Source: Janibacter limosus NBRC 16128
GTDB lineage: Bacteria; Actinomycetota; Actinomycetes; Actinomycetales; Dermatophilaceae
Length of the DNA: 33,647 nt
Reading direction: 5' to 3'
NCBI RefSeq assembly: GCF_001570985.1
Contig: NZ_BCSS01000039.1
Coordinates: 1 to 33,647, forward strand
The notes under the pieces are model-generated. The model was given only the letters and a program-made list of their open reading frames with translations. It ran no database searches and was not told the origin of the DNA. Position 1 is the stretch's first letter. Each line of letters opens with the position of its first letter. Positions 24,001-31,018 of this stretch are shown one piece after another. Both the position numbers and the translations under genes were made by a program.

Positions 24001-24687
24001 CAGTCCGACCCCCGGATCGGTCAGGCCCTGGCGGCACTGCCCGAGCCCCTCGTCATCAAGCCCGCAGACAGGTGGCAGCGCGAGCAGCGGGACACCGTCG
24101 TCATCTCCGTCGGCTTCGGTCGCTCCCCACAGGGTCGGGTCCTCCAACGGCTGGGCGCCCTGAGCGGTGTCACGGGAGGCGAGCTCGTCCTCATCGCAGC
24201 CACGCGAGCCAGGCGCGCGGCGATCTGGGTGACCACGATCGAGCCCGCCGACCTCGCCGGTGACCGGGCCAATCTGCCCGGGCACCGCGCACTGCGCACC
24301 CTGCTCGCCGGCCTGGCTGAGCCCGTCCCCACGCAGCGGGCAGCAGCGCCACAGCTCAGCCCGCTCATCGCGGGATTCGTCCAGCGGTTGCGCGACGGCG
24401 GTCTCGTCGTGAGCACGGATGTGGGCCAGGGGGAGCACCGGGTCGACATCGCGGTCGCCGACCCACGGGACCGCCACCGGATGCTGCTCGCCGTGGACGT
24501 CGACGGGCCGGGTTATGCCGGCCTGGCCTCGACCCGCCAGCGCGACCGGATCCTCGTGGAGCGGCTCACCGACCTGGGATGGGCCCACCTGCGGCTGTGG
24601 GCGGTCGACATCTTTGCCGACCCGGCTCGGCAGGAAGCCCAGGTCACCCGCGCCGTGCGCGAGGCCATCGCCAAGGAGGAGTCGTGA
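21055..24687 (+). CDS. SF1-helicase-like protein with C-terminal nuclease-like domain and altered Walker A
   Basis: A 1210-residue protein. The helicase-like core has a P-loop remnant APPGTGIARL at about 279-288, in which the catalytic Lys and following Thr are Ile285 and Ala286. A Walker B-like LVIVDDAS has Asp819-Asp820 in place of DE. Motif III-like VIGDRGQLPP (Asp844) and a motif VI-like AATRARRAAIW are present. The C-terminal ~110 residues (VDIAVADP, then AVDVDGPGY, RQRDR and LGWAHLRLW) match the REase-like domain found at the end of DUF4011/MTES_1575-type helicases. The fold is therefore clear but ATP hydrolysis is doubtful. It is coupled to the next small gene (GTGA). Confidence 0.75.
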   Translation: MTTTPTTPAPVPADVSPLRRELMELGGPNTLLWPARDPHVVDLTTAHPGGVAMLLSGRDARLSDLVREPAALLRAQRRAAELTEHVERIAEEHGVRTCFLAMGAASWQVPGEDERPLAPVVLRRVSLRRLRPGPDFALDLAPRVEINPALLTYLRRALRRDIDGTALADLGRGEGRGFNPTPVLDELRRLCADLPELNITSRIVIAAFPYGKAEALADLAGLGSRLGRGPAAALLAGEPISAAERQPESVADTAVLDITADQQDALDRIAAGEDLYVDAPPGTGIARLVASVIAQAAGERRSVLLLTEKAAAIEAVSDELEVAGLEDLLIHVVDPAGPVDPGLVVDRWPRRLPESERSFEHPGRRAAAAARLLDGHTHAMHEPREPWGVSIAQAHDAIVGLSTRRPAPRSRVRFEGRVLAHLDVEGRDALVEQMVGLATRKAWRPGRSDQPWAGARLHSTADVDEVLGAVDRLRGKDGSLEMLRRTVREVFADIAEPRAATPAEHGRFLAGIEEIRDTLDVFRPEVFDTPLEHLLAATGPKGTALDGEPLGVVEKRRLRAQARRLLRPGRPPEDLHAALQLASRQRRSWSRLTGGGGRPRIPTDMDRAHSAYERVYADLTHVGAVVAEPSGMSLLDTPWEELNARLDALGKDVTGARVVPEVIDDLEDLRSRGVGDLVDDLSARRVPPEAVADEVLFVWWTSVLAEAGRDERFARVTGEQLDEALRTFVEADRASLGANAARIAARQRERFHVDGRRHRSSAREVAAAHEGLVPRPPWHEAFGRWGGLLRAASPAWAMAPFVVGQVLPSDESFDLVIVDDASRTTLARTVAGIARGEQLLVIGDRGQLPPDTWTADAGVAAPPRPRTSLADLAARVLPVAELRDSAYPRPRVDNLLGDETTAAEVVHPPAPVPRDAVHLVRVDGRGVLDERTGLVESTVAEVQEVLERVREHLRRYPRRSLGIVTFGQAHADRVADAVAALAQSDPRIGQALAALPEPLVIKPADRWQREQRDTVVISVGFGRSPQGRVLQRLGALSGVTGGELVLIAATRARRAAIWVTTIEPADLAGDRANLPGHRALRTLLAGLAEPVPTQRAAAPQLSPLIAGFVQRLRDGGLVVSTDVGQGEHRVDIAVADPRDRHRMLLAVDVDGPGYAGLASTRQRDRILVERLTDLGWAHLRLWAVDIFADPARQEAQVTRAVREAIAKEES

Positions 24688-24851
24688 CAGACACGCCAGC
24701 AGCAGAAGAACCGGCTGAGAAGCCCAAGAGCAAGCCCAAGGCCACGCCCGAGCAGACGCGCGACGACACCGACCGCGGGTGGGGTGAGCGCCCCGACGAG
24801 GACGCCCACGACCGCTGGCTGCAGGAGCAGCGACCGCCCCACTGGGAATGA
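24684..24851 (+). CDS. Small hydrophilic protein, 55 residues
   Basis: A short, highly charged, probably disordered protein (KPKSKPKATPEQ, then WGERPDEDAHDRWLQEQ) ending RPPHWE. GTG 24684 overlaps the stop of the helicase-like gene, with AAGGAGGAG just upstream, so translation is well supported. Function unknown; a partner of the helicase-like protein is possible from the coupling alone. Confidence 0.65.
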   Translation: MTDTPAAEEPAEKPKSKPKATPEQTRDDTDRGWGERPDEDAHDRWLQEQRPPHWE

Positions 24852-24941
24852 CGCCCGGCCGATGGGCAGGGCCTGCTCGAAGCGGGTCCGCGCAGAAGTC
24901 GCCCAGCAGTCGACGATCCTGCGCACGACAACCCATGACGA

Positions 24942-24976
24942 AGGGGGTTGGTCACCGTGACGGTGACCAACCCCCT
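24942..24976. terminator. Bidirectional terminator between the small ORF and mscL
   Basis: A perfect 16-bp inverted repeat with a 3-base loop: the left arm 24942-24957 ends GTCACCG, the right arm is 24961-24976. It sits between convergent genes 90 bp and 20 bp away. Flanks are not T-rich, which is common in actinobacteria. Confidence 0.85.
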
Positions 24977-24996
24977 GCGTGGTGGAGCGGTGTGAC

Positions 24997-25359
24997 TCAG
25001 GCGCGGCCGGCGCGCAGGGAGTCGCGGATCTCGCGGAGGAGCTCGACGGACTCGTCGGTGGTCTCCTCCTCGTTCTTGACGAAGCGCGCGCGCATCGCGG
25101 TGTACGGCTTGACGACACCGAAGTACACGACGGCGGCGAGGATGAGGAAGGCGACGACGGCCGTGATGAAGGCGCCGACGGGCAGCCCGGCGGGCTTGAA
25201 GCTGGTGAAGTCCGGGTTGGCACCCAGGACCTTGGCGATCGCCGCGAGGATCAGCTCGGTGAACGTGGCGACGACGGTCGCGAACGAGGTGGCAATGATC
25301 AGGCCGACGGCGATCTCGACGAGATTGCCGCGCATGATGAAGTCCTTGAAGCCCTTCAT
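24997..25359 (-). CDS. mscL: Large-conductance mechanosensitive channel MscL
   Basis: A 120-residue channel that opens under membrane tension on osmotic downshock. The family N-terminus MKGFKDFIMRGNLVEIAVG is intact. The two transmembrane helices (about 15-45 and 65-90) surround a short periplasmic loop, and a charged C-terminal helix follows (LLREIRDSLRAG). GGGAG lies 6 bases before the ATG. Transcription ends at the hairpin at 24942-24976. Confidence 0.97.
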   Translation of the reverse strand: MKGFKDFIMRGNLVEIAVGLIIATSFATVVATFTELILAAIAKVLGANPDFTSFKPAGLPVGAFITAVVAFLILAAVVYFGVVKPYTAMRARFVKNEEETTDESVELLREIRDSLRAGRA

Positions 25360-25473
25360 GAGGGTCTCCCTTCGATTGGATTACAGGGGGCATGACGCAT
25401 CACGCGTCACTCGTCTTACAGTGTGACCCATCCGAAGGCTGATCGCCCGTCACGTGAGTGTGTCGTTGGCCGC

Positions 25474-25908
25474 TCAACCATCTGCAACGAGGACGAAGCC
25501 GCCCTGCGAGGGGCCGCTGGTCCCCATGTGGCGCAGGATCGGCTCGACATCGCTGCGCCGCAGGGTGACGCGTGCCACGGTGCCGCCCGACGGTGTCTGC
25601 GAGGTGCCGGAGACCCGGGCACCCGTGGCGATCGGGGACCCACGGCCGGGCAGGTAGACGGCCACGGTGTCGCCGGGGGCCAGGTGGTCGGCCGGCAGGG
25701 CGAGGGGGAGTGACAGCTCGGGCCCGGCGCGCTGCGTCGTCGGTGCCGGGGCGGCCTCCGGCGGGCGAGTGGCTCCGACGCCCAGGTGCAGGGCCAGCAG
25801 GATCGCGGTGACGGCCAGTGCCCGCCGCGCCAGCGAGAGTCGCCAGGCAGCACGTCGTGAGGGCCCGAAGAGGGAGGGGAACTGCTGCGCCAGACGGGAG
25901 GAGGCCAT
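25474..25908 (-). CDS. SAF-domain protein (CpaB/RcpC-like)
   Basis: A 144-residue protein with a basic N-terminus, one membrane helix (about 29-45), a Pro-rich linker and a SAF-like beta domain (APGDTVAVYLPG, then TVARVTLRRSDVEPIL). SAF domains occur in CpaB/RcpC pilus proteins and related cell-surface proteins; no pilus genes are present here. Genes of this kind commonly lie next to fmdB in actinobacteria, as here. Substrate and role are unknown. Confidence 0.7.
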   Translation of the reverse strand: MASSRLAQQFPSLFGPSRRAAWRLSLARRALAVTAILLALHLGVGATRPPEAAPAPTTQRAGPELSLPLALPADHLAPGDTVAVYLPGRGSPIATGARVSGTSQTPSGGTVARVTLRRSDVEPILRHMGTSGPSQGGFVLVADG

Positions 25909-25950
25909 GCAGCCGACGCTAGGGGCGGGCAGCCCCGCACCAGCGGTCGG

Positions 25951-26274
25951 TCAGCTGGTGGTGGACGCTGAGCTCGAGGAGCTCGAGGCTGTGGACGACG
26001 AACCCGCGGAGGAGCCGGTGGTCGAGCTCGAGGACGAGTCGCTGCTCGAGGAGCTGGTCGAGGTGCTCGGCTTCGCCGTGTCGCTCGAGGAGCTGCTCGC
26101 GCGGGAGTCGTTGCGGTAGAAGCCGCCTCCCTTGAAGACGACGCCCACGGCGTTGAACTGCTTGCGCAGGTTGCCGCCGCACTCGGGGCACACCGTCAGG
26201 GTGTCGTCGCTGAAGGACTGGACGATGTCGAAGGCGTGGCCGCAGTCGGCGCAGGCGTAGGCATAGGTAGGCAT
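25951..26274 (-). CDS. FmdB-family zinc-ribbon protein with Ser-rich tail
   Basis: A 107-residue protein. The first 50 residues are an FmdB zinc ribbon (MPTYAYACADCGHAF) with Cys8, Cys11, Cys29 and Cys32, followed by the family motif VVFKGGGFYRND. From residue 58 to the end it is almost only Ser, Thr, Ala, Gly and Asp, a low-complexity tail. The longer frame upstream lies across the antiporter gene and is a shadow. Function of the family is not settled. It begins 8 bp after the antiporter stop and may be cotranscribed with it. Confidence 0.88.
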   Translation of the reverse strand: MPTYAYACADCGHAFDIVQSFSDDTLTVCPECGGNLRKQFNAVGVVFKGGGFYRNDSRASSSSSDTAKPSTSTSSSSSDSSSSSTTGSSAGSSSTASSSSSSASTTS

Positions 26275-26282
26275 AACGGGCC

Positions 26283-27809
26283 CTATGATACGTCGCCGCG
26301 CCAGCCGGCCAGGCGGCCGTGCTCGGAGACGGCACGGAAGCGTTCTTCCGTCGCCTCGCGCAGGTCGCCGGGGGTGACCACGAGCAGGCGGTCCTTGGGC
26401 CACAGGCGGGTGTGGGCGTCGGGGACGAAGGTCTCCTTGTCGCGCACGACGAGCGACACATTGGCACCCTGGGGCAGGCGCAGCTCGTAGATCTCGACGC
26501 CGGACAGCTTGGACCCGGGCACGACCGCGATCTCGAGCAGCTGCGCGCCCAGCTCCTCCAGCGGCATCGCCTCGACGATGACGCCCGTGGCCCGGCTCGG
26601 CTCCGTCACCCGCAGCGCCCGCGCCATCCACGGCATGAGCGGGGCCTGCACGAGCGTGAAGATGACGACGAGCATGAAGACGAGGTCGAAGACCCAGTCG
26701 ATCCCGGGCACGTTGTTGGTGATCGGGACGGTGGCCAGCACGACCGGTACCGCGCCGCGCAGACCGGCCCAGGAGATGAAGGCCTGCTCCCGCCAGGGGA
26801 CGCGGAAGGGGGTGAGCGAGACGAGCACGGACAGCGGCCGGGCCACGAGGAGCAGGACGAGCCCGGCGAGGATCGCGCGCGGCGCCTGGTCGACGAAGCC
26901 CGACGGGGTGGCGAGCATCCCGAGCATGACGAAGAGCCCGATCTGGGCCAGCCAGCCGAGTGCCTCCGCGAAGCCGGTGACGGCCTGCCGGTGCGGCAGG
27001 TGCATGTTGCCCAGGACGAGGGCCGCGAGGTAGCAGGCGATGAACCCCGACGTGTGGATCGTGGCCGCGCTGGCGTAGGCGAGCACGCCGATCGCGACGA
27101 CGCCGAGGGAAAACAGGCCGGAGGTCCCCGACGCCAGACGGCGCATGAGCTTGCCGCCGAGCCAGCCGATCGCCAGACCGACGAGCGCGCCCCCGGTCAG
27201 CTCGGCGACCGCGTGGAGCCCGATGCTCCACCACGGCTCGGCCTCGGCGGGGTTGGCGATCTGCAGGGACAGCGCGGTCACGAGCAGCACGACCGGGGCG
27301 TCGTTGAATCCGGACTCGGCCTCGAGCATCCCGGAGAGTCGCCGCGGGAGCGGCACCACCCGCAGGACGGAGAAGACGGCGGCGGCGTCGGTCGAGGCGA
27401 GGATCGCGCCGATGAGCAGACTGATCTGCCAGTCGGTGTGCAGGATCTCGTGCAGGGCGACCGCCACCACCCCGACCGACACCAGGACACCGACGGTCGA
27501 CAGGGCCATGGCCGGTCCGACGGAGGAGCGGATCGATGACCACGTCGTCGTCAGGCCACCCTCGACGAGGATGAGCACGAGGGCGCAGTAACCGAGGACC
27601 TGCGCGGCCTGGTCGGAGTCGAAGGGGATCCCGAGGCCCTCCTTGCCCACCGCGAGCCCGATCGCCAGGTAGAGCAGGAGCGTCGGCAGGCCGGAGCTGG
27701 TGGCCAGGCGGACCGCTGCGACCGCCACGACGAGCACGAGCGACCCGGCCAGGAGGACGAGAGAGAGGTCCGAGAGGCCGAAGGCAGAGGCCTGCTCGGT
27801 CATCGTCAC
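26283..27809 (-). CDS. CPA1-family cation/proton antiporter with TrkA-C domain
   Basis: A 508-residue membrane protein with about twelve helices. The conserved helix reads GAILASTDAAAVFSVLR (TD motif), followed by ESGFNDAPVV, as in NhaP2/CvrA-type K+/H+ antiporters. The last ~100 residues carry a soluble TrkA-C-like domain (EIAVVPGSKLSGVEIYEL, then DRLLVVTPGD), which usually senses ligand or ion status. GTG 27809 has GAGAGGGGG upstream; ATG 27803 is two codons later. Potassium as the substrate is inferred from the NhaP2-like layout. Confidence 0.9.
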   Translation of the reverse strand: MTMTEQASAFGLSDLSLVLLAGSLVLVVAVAAVRLATSSGLPTLLLYLAIGLAVGKEGLGIPFDSDQAAQVLGYCALVLILVEGGLTTTWSSIRSSVGPAMALSTVGVLVSVGVVAVALHEILHTDWQISLLIGAILASTDAAAVFSVLRVVPLPRRLSGMLEAESGFNDAPVVLLVTALSLQIANPAEAEPWWSIGLHAVAELTGGALVGLAIGWLGGKLMRRLASGTSGLFSLGVVAIGVLAYASAATIHTSGFIACYLAALVLGNMHLPHRQAVTGFAEALGWLAQIGLFVMLGMLATPSGFVDQAPRAILAGLVLLLVARPLSVLVSLTPFRVPWREQAFISWAGLRGAVPVVLATVPITNNVPGIDWVFDLVFMLVVIFTLVQAPLMPWMARALRVTEPSRATGVIVEAMPLEELGAQLLEIAVVPGSKLSGVEIYELRLPQGANVSLVVRDKETFVPDAHTRLWPKDRLLVVTPGDLREATEERFRAVSEHGRLAGWRGDVS

Positions 27810-27838
27810 CGCAGCCCCCTCTCGTCGTCCCCGGCGTC

Positions 27839-27851
27839 TAGTCTCGCAGGG
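27839..27851 (+). promoter_or_regulatory. -10 element of a likely leaderless transcript (acylase gene)
   Basis: TAGTCT (27839-27844) lies 6 bp before GTG 27851, with no ribosome binding site in between. Confidence 0.45.
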
Positions 27852-30424
27852 TGACCCTGGTCCGTAAGGTACGCCGCAGCCTCTACGTGACGCTCGCCCT
27901 CGTCGTCGTGCTCGTCGTGGTGCTCGCCGGGGTCGTGATCGGACAGGGGCGCCGCCCCCTTCCCCAGACGGACGGGACGCTCGAGGTCCGCGGGCTCACC
28001 GGCGAGGTCGAGGTGCTGCGCGACGACCGCGGCGTCCCCCACATCTACGCCGACACCATGGGCGACCTCATGCGCGCCCAGGGCTATGTGCAGGCGCAGG
28101 ACCGCTTCTTCGAGATGGACACCCGCCGGCACATCACCGCAGGCCGCCTCGCCGAGCTCGTGGGTGAGCCGGGCGTCGAGACCGACAGGGTGATCCGCAC
28201 GATGGGCTGGCGTCGGGTGGCCGAGCAGGAGCTGCCGATGCTCAAGCCGGAGACCCGCCGGGCCATCGCGGCCTACACCGACGGCGTCAACGCGTGGATC
28301 GAGGACAAGGGCTCACCGTCGTCGATGGCCTTCGAGTACACGGTCCTGTCGCTGAGCCTGCCCGAGTACCGCGTCGAGCCGTGGACCTCCGTCGACTCCC
28401 TCGCCTGGCTCAAGGCGATGGCCTGGGACCTGCGCGGCAACTACACGGGCGAGCTGACGCGGGCGGCCTTGCAGGGGCGGGTCAGCGACTCGATGCTCGC
28501 CGAGCTCTACCCCACCTATCCGGCCTCCGAGCACGCGCCGATCCTCTCGGGCAAGGACTGGCGACCATCAGGAGCGAAGGGGGCGCAGCCCGCCTCCCCG
28601 TCCGCTCCGGCACACTCCGCCCCGGCACACCCCGGCGCGACCACGGCACTGCTCGAGACCGCTGCCGCGGTCGACGCCGTGCCGACGCTGATCGGTCGCG
28701 GAGACGGGATCGGCTCCAACTCCTGGGTGGTCTCCGGCGAGCGCTCGACGACCGGGTCACCTCTGCTGGCCAATGACCCGCACCTCGGGGTGAGCATGCC
28801 GGGCATCTGGTACCAGATGGGTCTGCACTGCCGTGAGGTCACGCAGGCCTGCCCGCTGGACGTGTCCGGGTACACCTTCGCCGGCGTCCCGGGCGTCATC
28901 ATCGGGCACAACCGCGACATCGCGTGGGGGTTCACCAACCTCGCGCCCGACGTGACCGACTTCTACCTCGAGCAGATCACCGGCGACGAGTACCTGCGCG
29001 ATGGCAGGCTGCGCCCGCTGGAGACCCGCACCGAGACGATCCGGGTCGCAGGCGGGCCCAGCCAGCACATCACCGTGCGCTCCACCGGGCACGGCCCGCT
29101 GCTCTCGGACGCCATCCCCTCGGTCGCGGCGGCCGGGGACGAGGTCGAGGTCGAGGGGCGGGCCACGAGCGACTACGCGGTCTCCTTCGCGTGGACGGCC
29201 CTGCGGCCGAGCACGACCGCTGACGCGCTGCTCGGACTCAACACCGCGTCCGACTGGGACGAGTTCCGCGCTGCAGCGCAGGACTTCGCTGTCCCCAGCC
29301 AAAACCTCGTCTACGCCGACACCGCCGGTCACATCGGCTACCAAGCACCCGGCCAGGTGCCGATCCGCAAGGGCGTGGGCAACCAACCGCCCGGCTACGT
29401 CCCGGCTCCGGGATGGGACTCGGACTACGACTGGACGGGGTATGTCCCCTTCGACGAGATGCCGAGCGTGCTCGACCCGCCGGAGGGGCTCGTCGTCACG
29501 GCCAACCAGCAGGTCACGGTGAGCACCACCCCCTTCCTCACGACGGAGTGGGACTCCGGCTACCGCTCCCAGCGCATCCGTGACCTGCTCGAGGGTGACG
29601 ACAAGGTGAGCCCGGACAAGATGGCGCGCGTCCAGCTCGACACGGACAACGGCCTTGCGCCGGTCCTCGTCGAGCAGCTGCTCGCCGTGGAGCTCGACGA
29701 CCCCTTCACCGAGGACTCGCGCGGCCTGCTGCGCGCCTGGGACGGTCGTCAGCCGGCGGGGGACGGGGAGGATGCGGCGGCGGCCATGTACTTCAACGCC
29801 GTGTGGCAGCGGATCGTCATGCTGACCTTCAACGACGACCTGCCGGCGGACCTGCAGGCCGGCGGCGGATCGCAGTACTGGCAGGCCGTGACCACCCTGC
29901 TCGAGCGACCGCGCAGCGGCTGGTGGGACGACCGCACCACGGCCGGTGTCGTCGAGGGACGCGACGAAATCCTGCGACGGGCCCTCGTCGACGCCCGGCT
30001 CGACCTGACCCGTCAGCTGGGCAAGGACCCTGCGACGTGGCAGTGGGACCAGCTGCACCGCGTCACCTTCCGGCACCAGGTGCTCGGCGGTGACGGCATC
30101 CCCGCGCCGGTGAGGTGGCTGGTCAACTCCGGTCCGTACCCCGTCGGTGGCGGCTCGTCGACGGTCGACGCGACCAGCTGGGATGCGTCACAGGGCTTTG
30201 CGGTGACCGCGGCTCCCTCGATGCGGATGGTCGTCGACCTCGGCGACCTCGACGCATCACGGTGGGTCAACCAGACCGGGGCGTCAGGACATCCCTTCAG
30301 CGACCACTACGACGACCAGATCGATGCCTGGGTCGCGGGGCGCACCCACCCGTGGCCGAGCAGCGAGGACGCGGTGCGCGAGAGCACCCAGGACACGCTG
30401 GTCCTCACCCCTGCCGTGAAGTAG
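27851..30424 (+). CDS. Penicillin-acylase-family Ntn hydrolase
   Basis: An 857-residue secreted or membrane-anchored hydrolase. An N-terminal helix (about 11-31) is followed by the family start of the alpha chain (VEVLRDDRGVPHIYA, then AQGYVQAQDRFFEMD). A Pro/Ala-rich spacer lies at about 240-270. The beta chain should begin at Ser289 in GIGSNSW, the autocatalytic cleavage point and nucleophile of Ntn acylases. LANDPHLGVSMPGIWY follows, as in the family. It cleaves amide bonds of acylated substrates; beta-lactams and acyl-homoserine lactones are known substrates of relatives, but the natural one here cannot be told. Its 3' end overlaps the convergent cyclo-ligase gene by 20 bp. Confidence 0.92.
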   Translation: MTLVRKVRRSLYVTLALVVVLVVVLAGVVIGQGRRPLPQTDGTLEVRGLTGEVEVLRDDRGVPHIYADTMGDLMRAQGYVQAQDRFFEMDTRRHITAGRLAELVGEPGVETDRVIRTMGWRRVAEQELPMLKPETRRAIAAYTDGVNAWIEDKGSPSSMAFEYTVLSLSLPEYRVEPWTSVDSLAWLKAMAWDLRGNYTGELTRAALQGRVSDSMLAELYPTYPASEHAPILSGKDWRPSGAKGAQPASPSAPAHSAPAHPGATTALLETAAAVDAVPTLIGRGDGIGSNSWVVSGERSTTGSPLLANDPHLGVSMPGIWYQMGLHCREVTQACPLDVSGYTFAGVPGVIIGHNRDIAWGFTNLAPDVTDFYLEQITGDEYLRDGRLRPLETRTETIRVAGGPSQHITVRSTGHGPLLSDAIPSVAAAGDEVEVEGRATSDYAVSFAWTALRPSTTADALLGLNTASDWDEFRAAAQDFAVPSQNLVYADTAGHIGYQAPGQVPIRKGVGNQPPGYVPAPGWDSDYDWTGYVPFDEMPSVLDPPEGLVVTANQQVTVSTTPFLTTEWDSGYRSQRIRDLLEGDDKVSPDKMARVQLDTDNGLAPVLVEQLLAVELDDPFTEDSRGLLRAWDGRQPAGDGEDAAAAMYFNAVWQRIVMLTFNDDLPADLQAGGGSQYWQAVTTLLERPRSGWWDDRTTAGVVEGRDEILRRALVDARLDLTRQLGKDPATWQWDQLHRVTFRHQVLGGDGIPAPVRWLVNSGPYPVGGGSSTVDATSWDASQGFAVTAAPSMRMVVDLGDLDASRWVNQTGASGHPFSDHYDDQIDAWVAGRTHPWPSSEDAVRESTQDTLVLTPAVK

Positions 30425-30995
30425 TCCCCAGGACCCGGTGGGATGGCGTGCACCCGTGCGCCGTGAGCACCCACGGGATGGGGATGTCGTGCGGCTCGTG
30501 GGGGAGAGGGTCGCTGGTGTGCTCACCGGGGTGGAGCAGGACGATGACCGGCGTCCCCACTCTCAGCATCGGCAGCACCCGGTCGTAGCAGCCGCCGCCC
30601 TGGCCCATCCTCGTGCCGGTGGTGTCGACCGCCAGACCGGGCGCGAGGACGAGATCGGCGGCCGCAGGCGCAGTGATGCCGAAGGGAGTGCGCCTCGGGT
30701 CGTCGAGGTCGCACCAGTCGAGCTGCATGTCAGGGAGGGTGATCGGCACGAGGACCCGGTGTCCGTGGGCGCGGAGTGCTGCATTGACCGCGGCCGTGGG
30801 TGGCTCGTGCGGAAGTGACTCGTAGGACAGGGCCGTGCCGGGCACAGACCTCGGTGCCGCACCGGGGGGCAGATCGTCGAGGTGCTCGGCCAGCGCGAGG
30901 GCGTCCGCGGTGAGGTCCCTGGAGGCGGCCAGCTCCCTGCGTCGTGCCCGCAGAAGGCGACGGACGTCTCCCTTCGTCGTCGAGTCAGGTGCCAT
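30405..30995 (-). CDS. 5-formyltetrahydrofolate cyclo-ligase
   Basis: A 196-residue folate enzyme that uses ATP to convert 5-formyl-THF to 5,10-methenyl-THF. The N-terminal basic segment KGDVRRLLRARRRELAA and the nucleotide/folate motif MGQGGGCYDR (130-139) are family hallmarks; the position usually Tyr in the GGGYYDR motif is Cys here. ATG 30995 is preceded by TACGAT at exactly 6 bp (31002-31007, minus strand), suggesting a leaderless mRNA. Its promoter overlaps that of the divergent UGPase gene. Confidence 0.94.
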   Translation of the reverse strand: MAPDSTTKGDVRRLLRARRRELAASRDLTADALALAEHLDDLPPGAAPRSVPGTALSYESLPHEPPTAAVNAALRAHGHRVLVPITLPDMQLDWCDLDDPRRTPFGITAPAAADLVLAPGLAVDTTGTRMGQGGGCYDRVLPMLRVGTPVIVLLHPGEHTSDPLPHEPHDIPIPWVLTAHGCTPSHRVLGTTSRQG

Positions 30996-31001
30996 GACTG
31001 C

Positions 31002-31011
31002 ATCGTAGGGT
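31002..31011. promoter_or_regulatory. Overlapping divergent -10 elements of two leaderless genes
   Basis: The minus-strand TACGAT (31002-31007) serves the cyclo-ligase ATG 6 bp away. The plus-strand TAGGGT (31006-31011) lies 7 bp before ATG 31019 of the pyrophosphorylase. The two hexamers share bases 31006-31007, so two polymerases could not open both at once. Confidence 0.5.
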
Positions 31012-31018
31012 GATGCCC

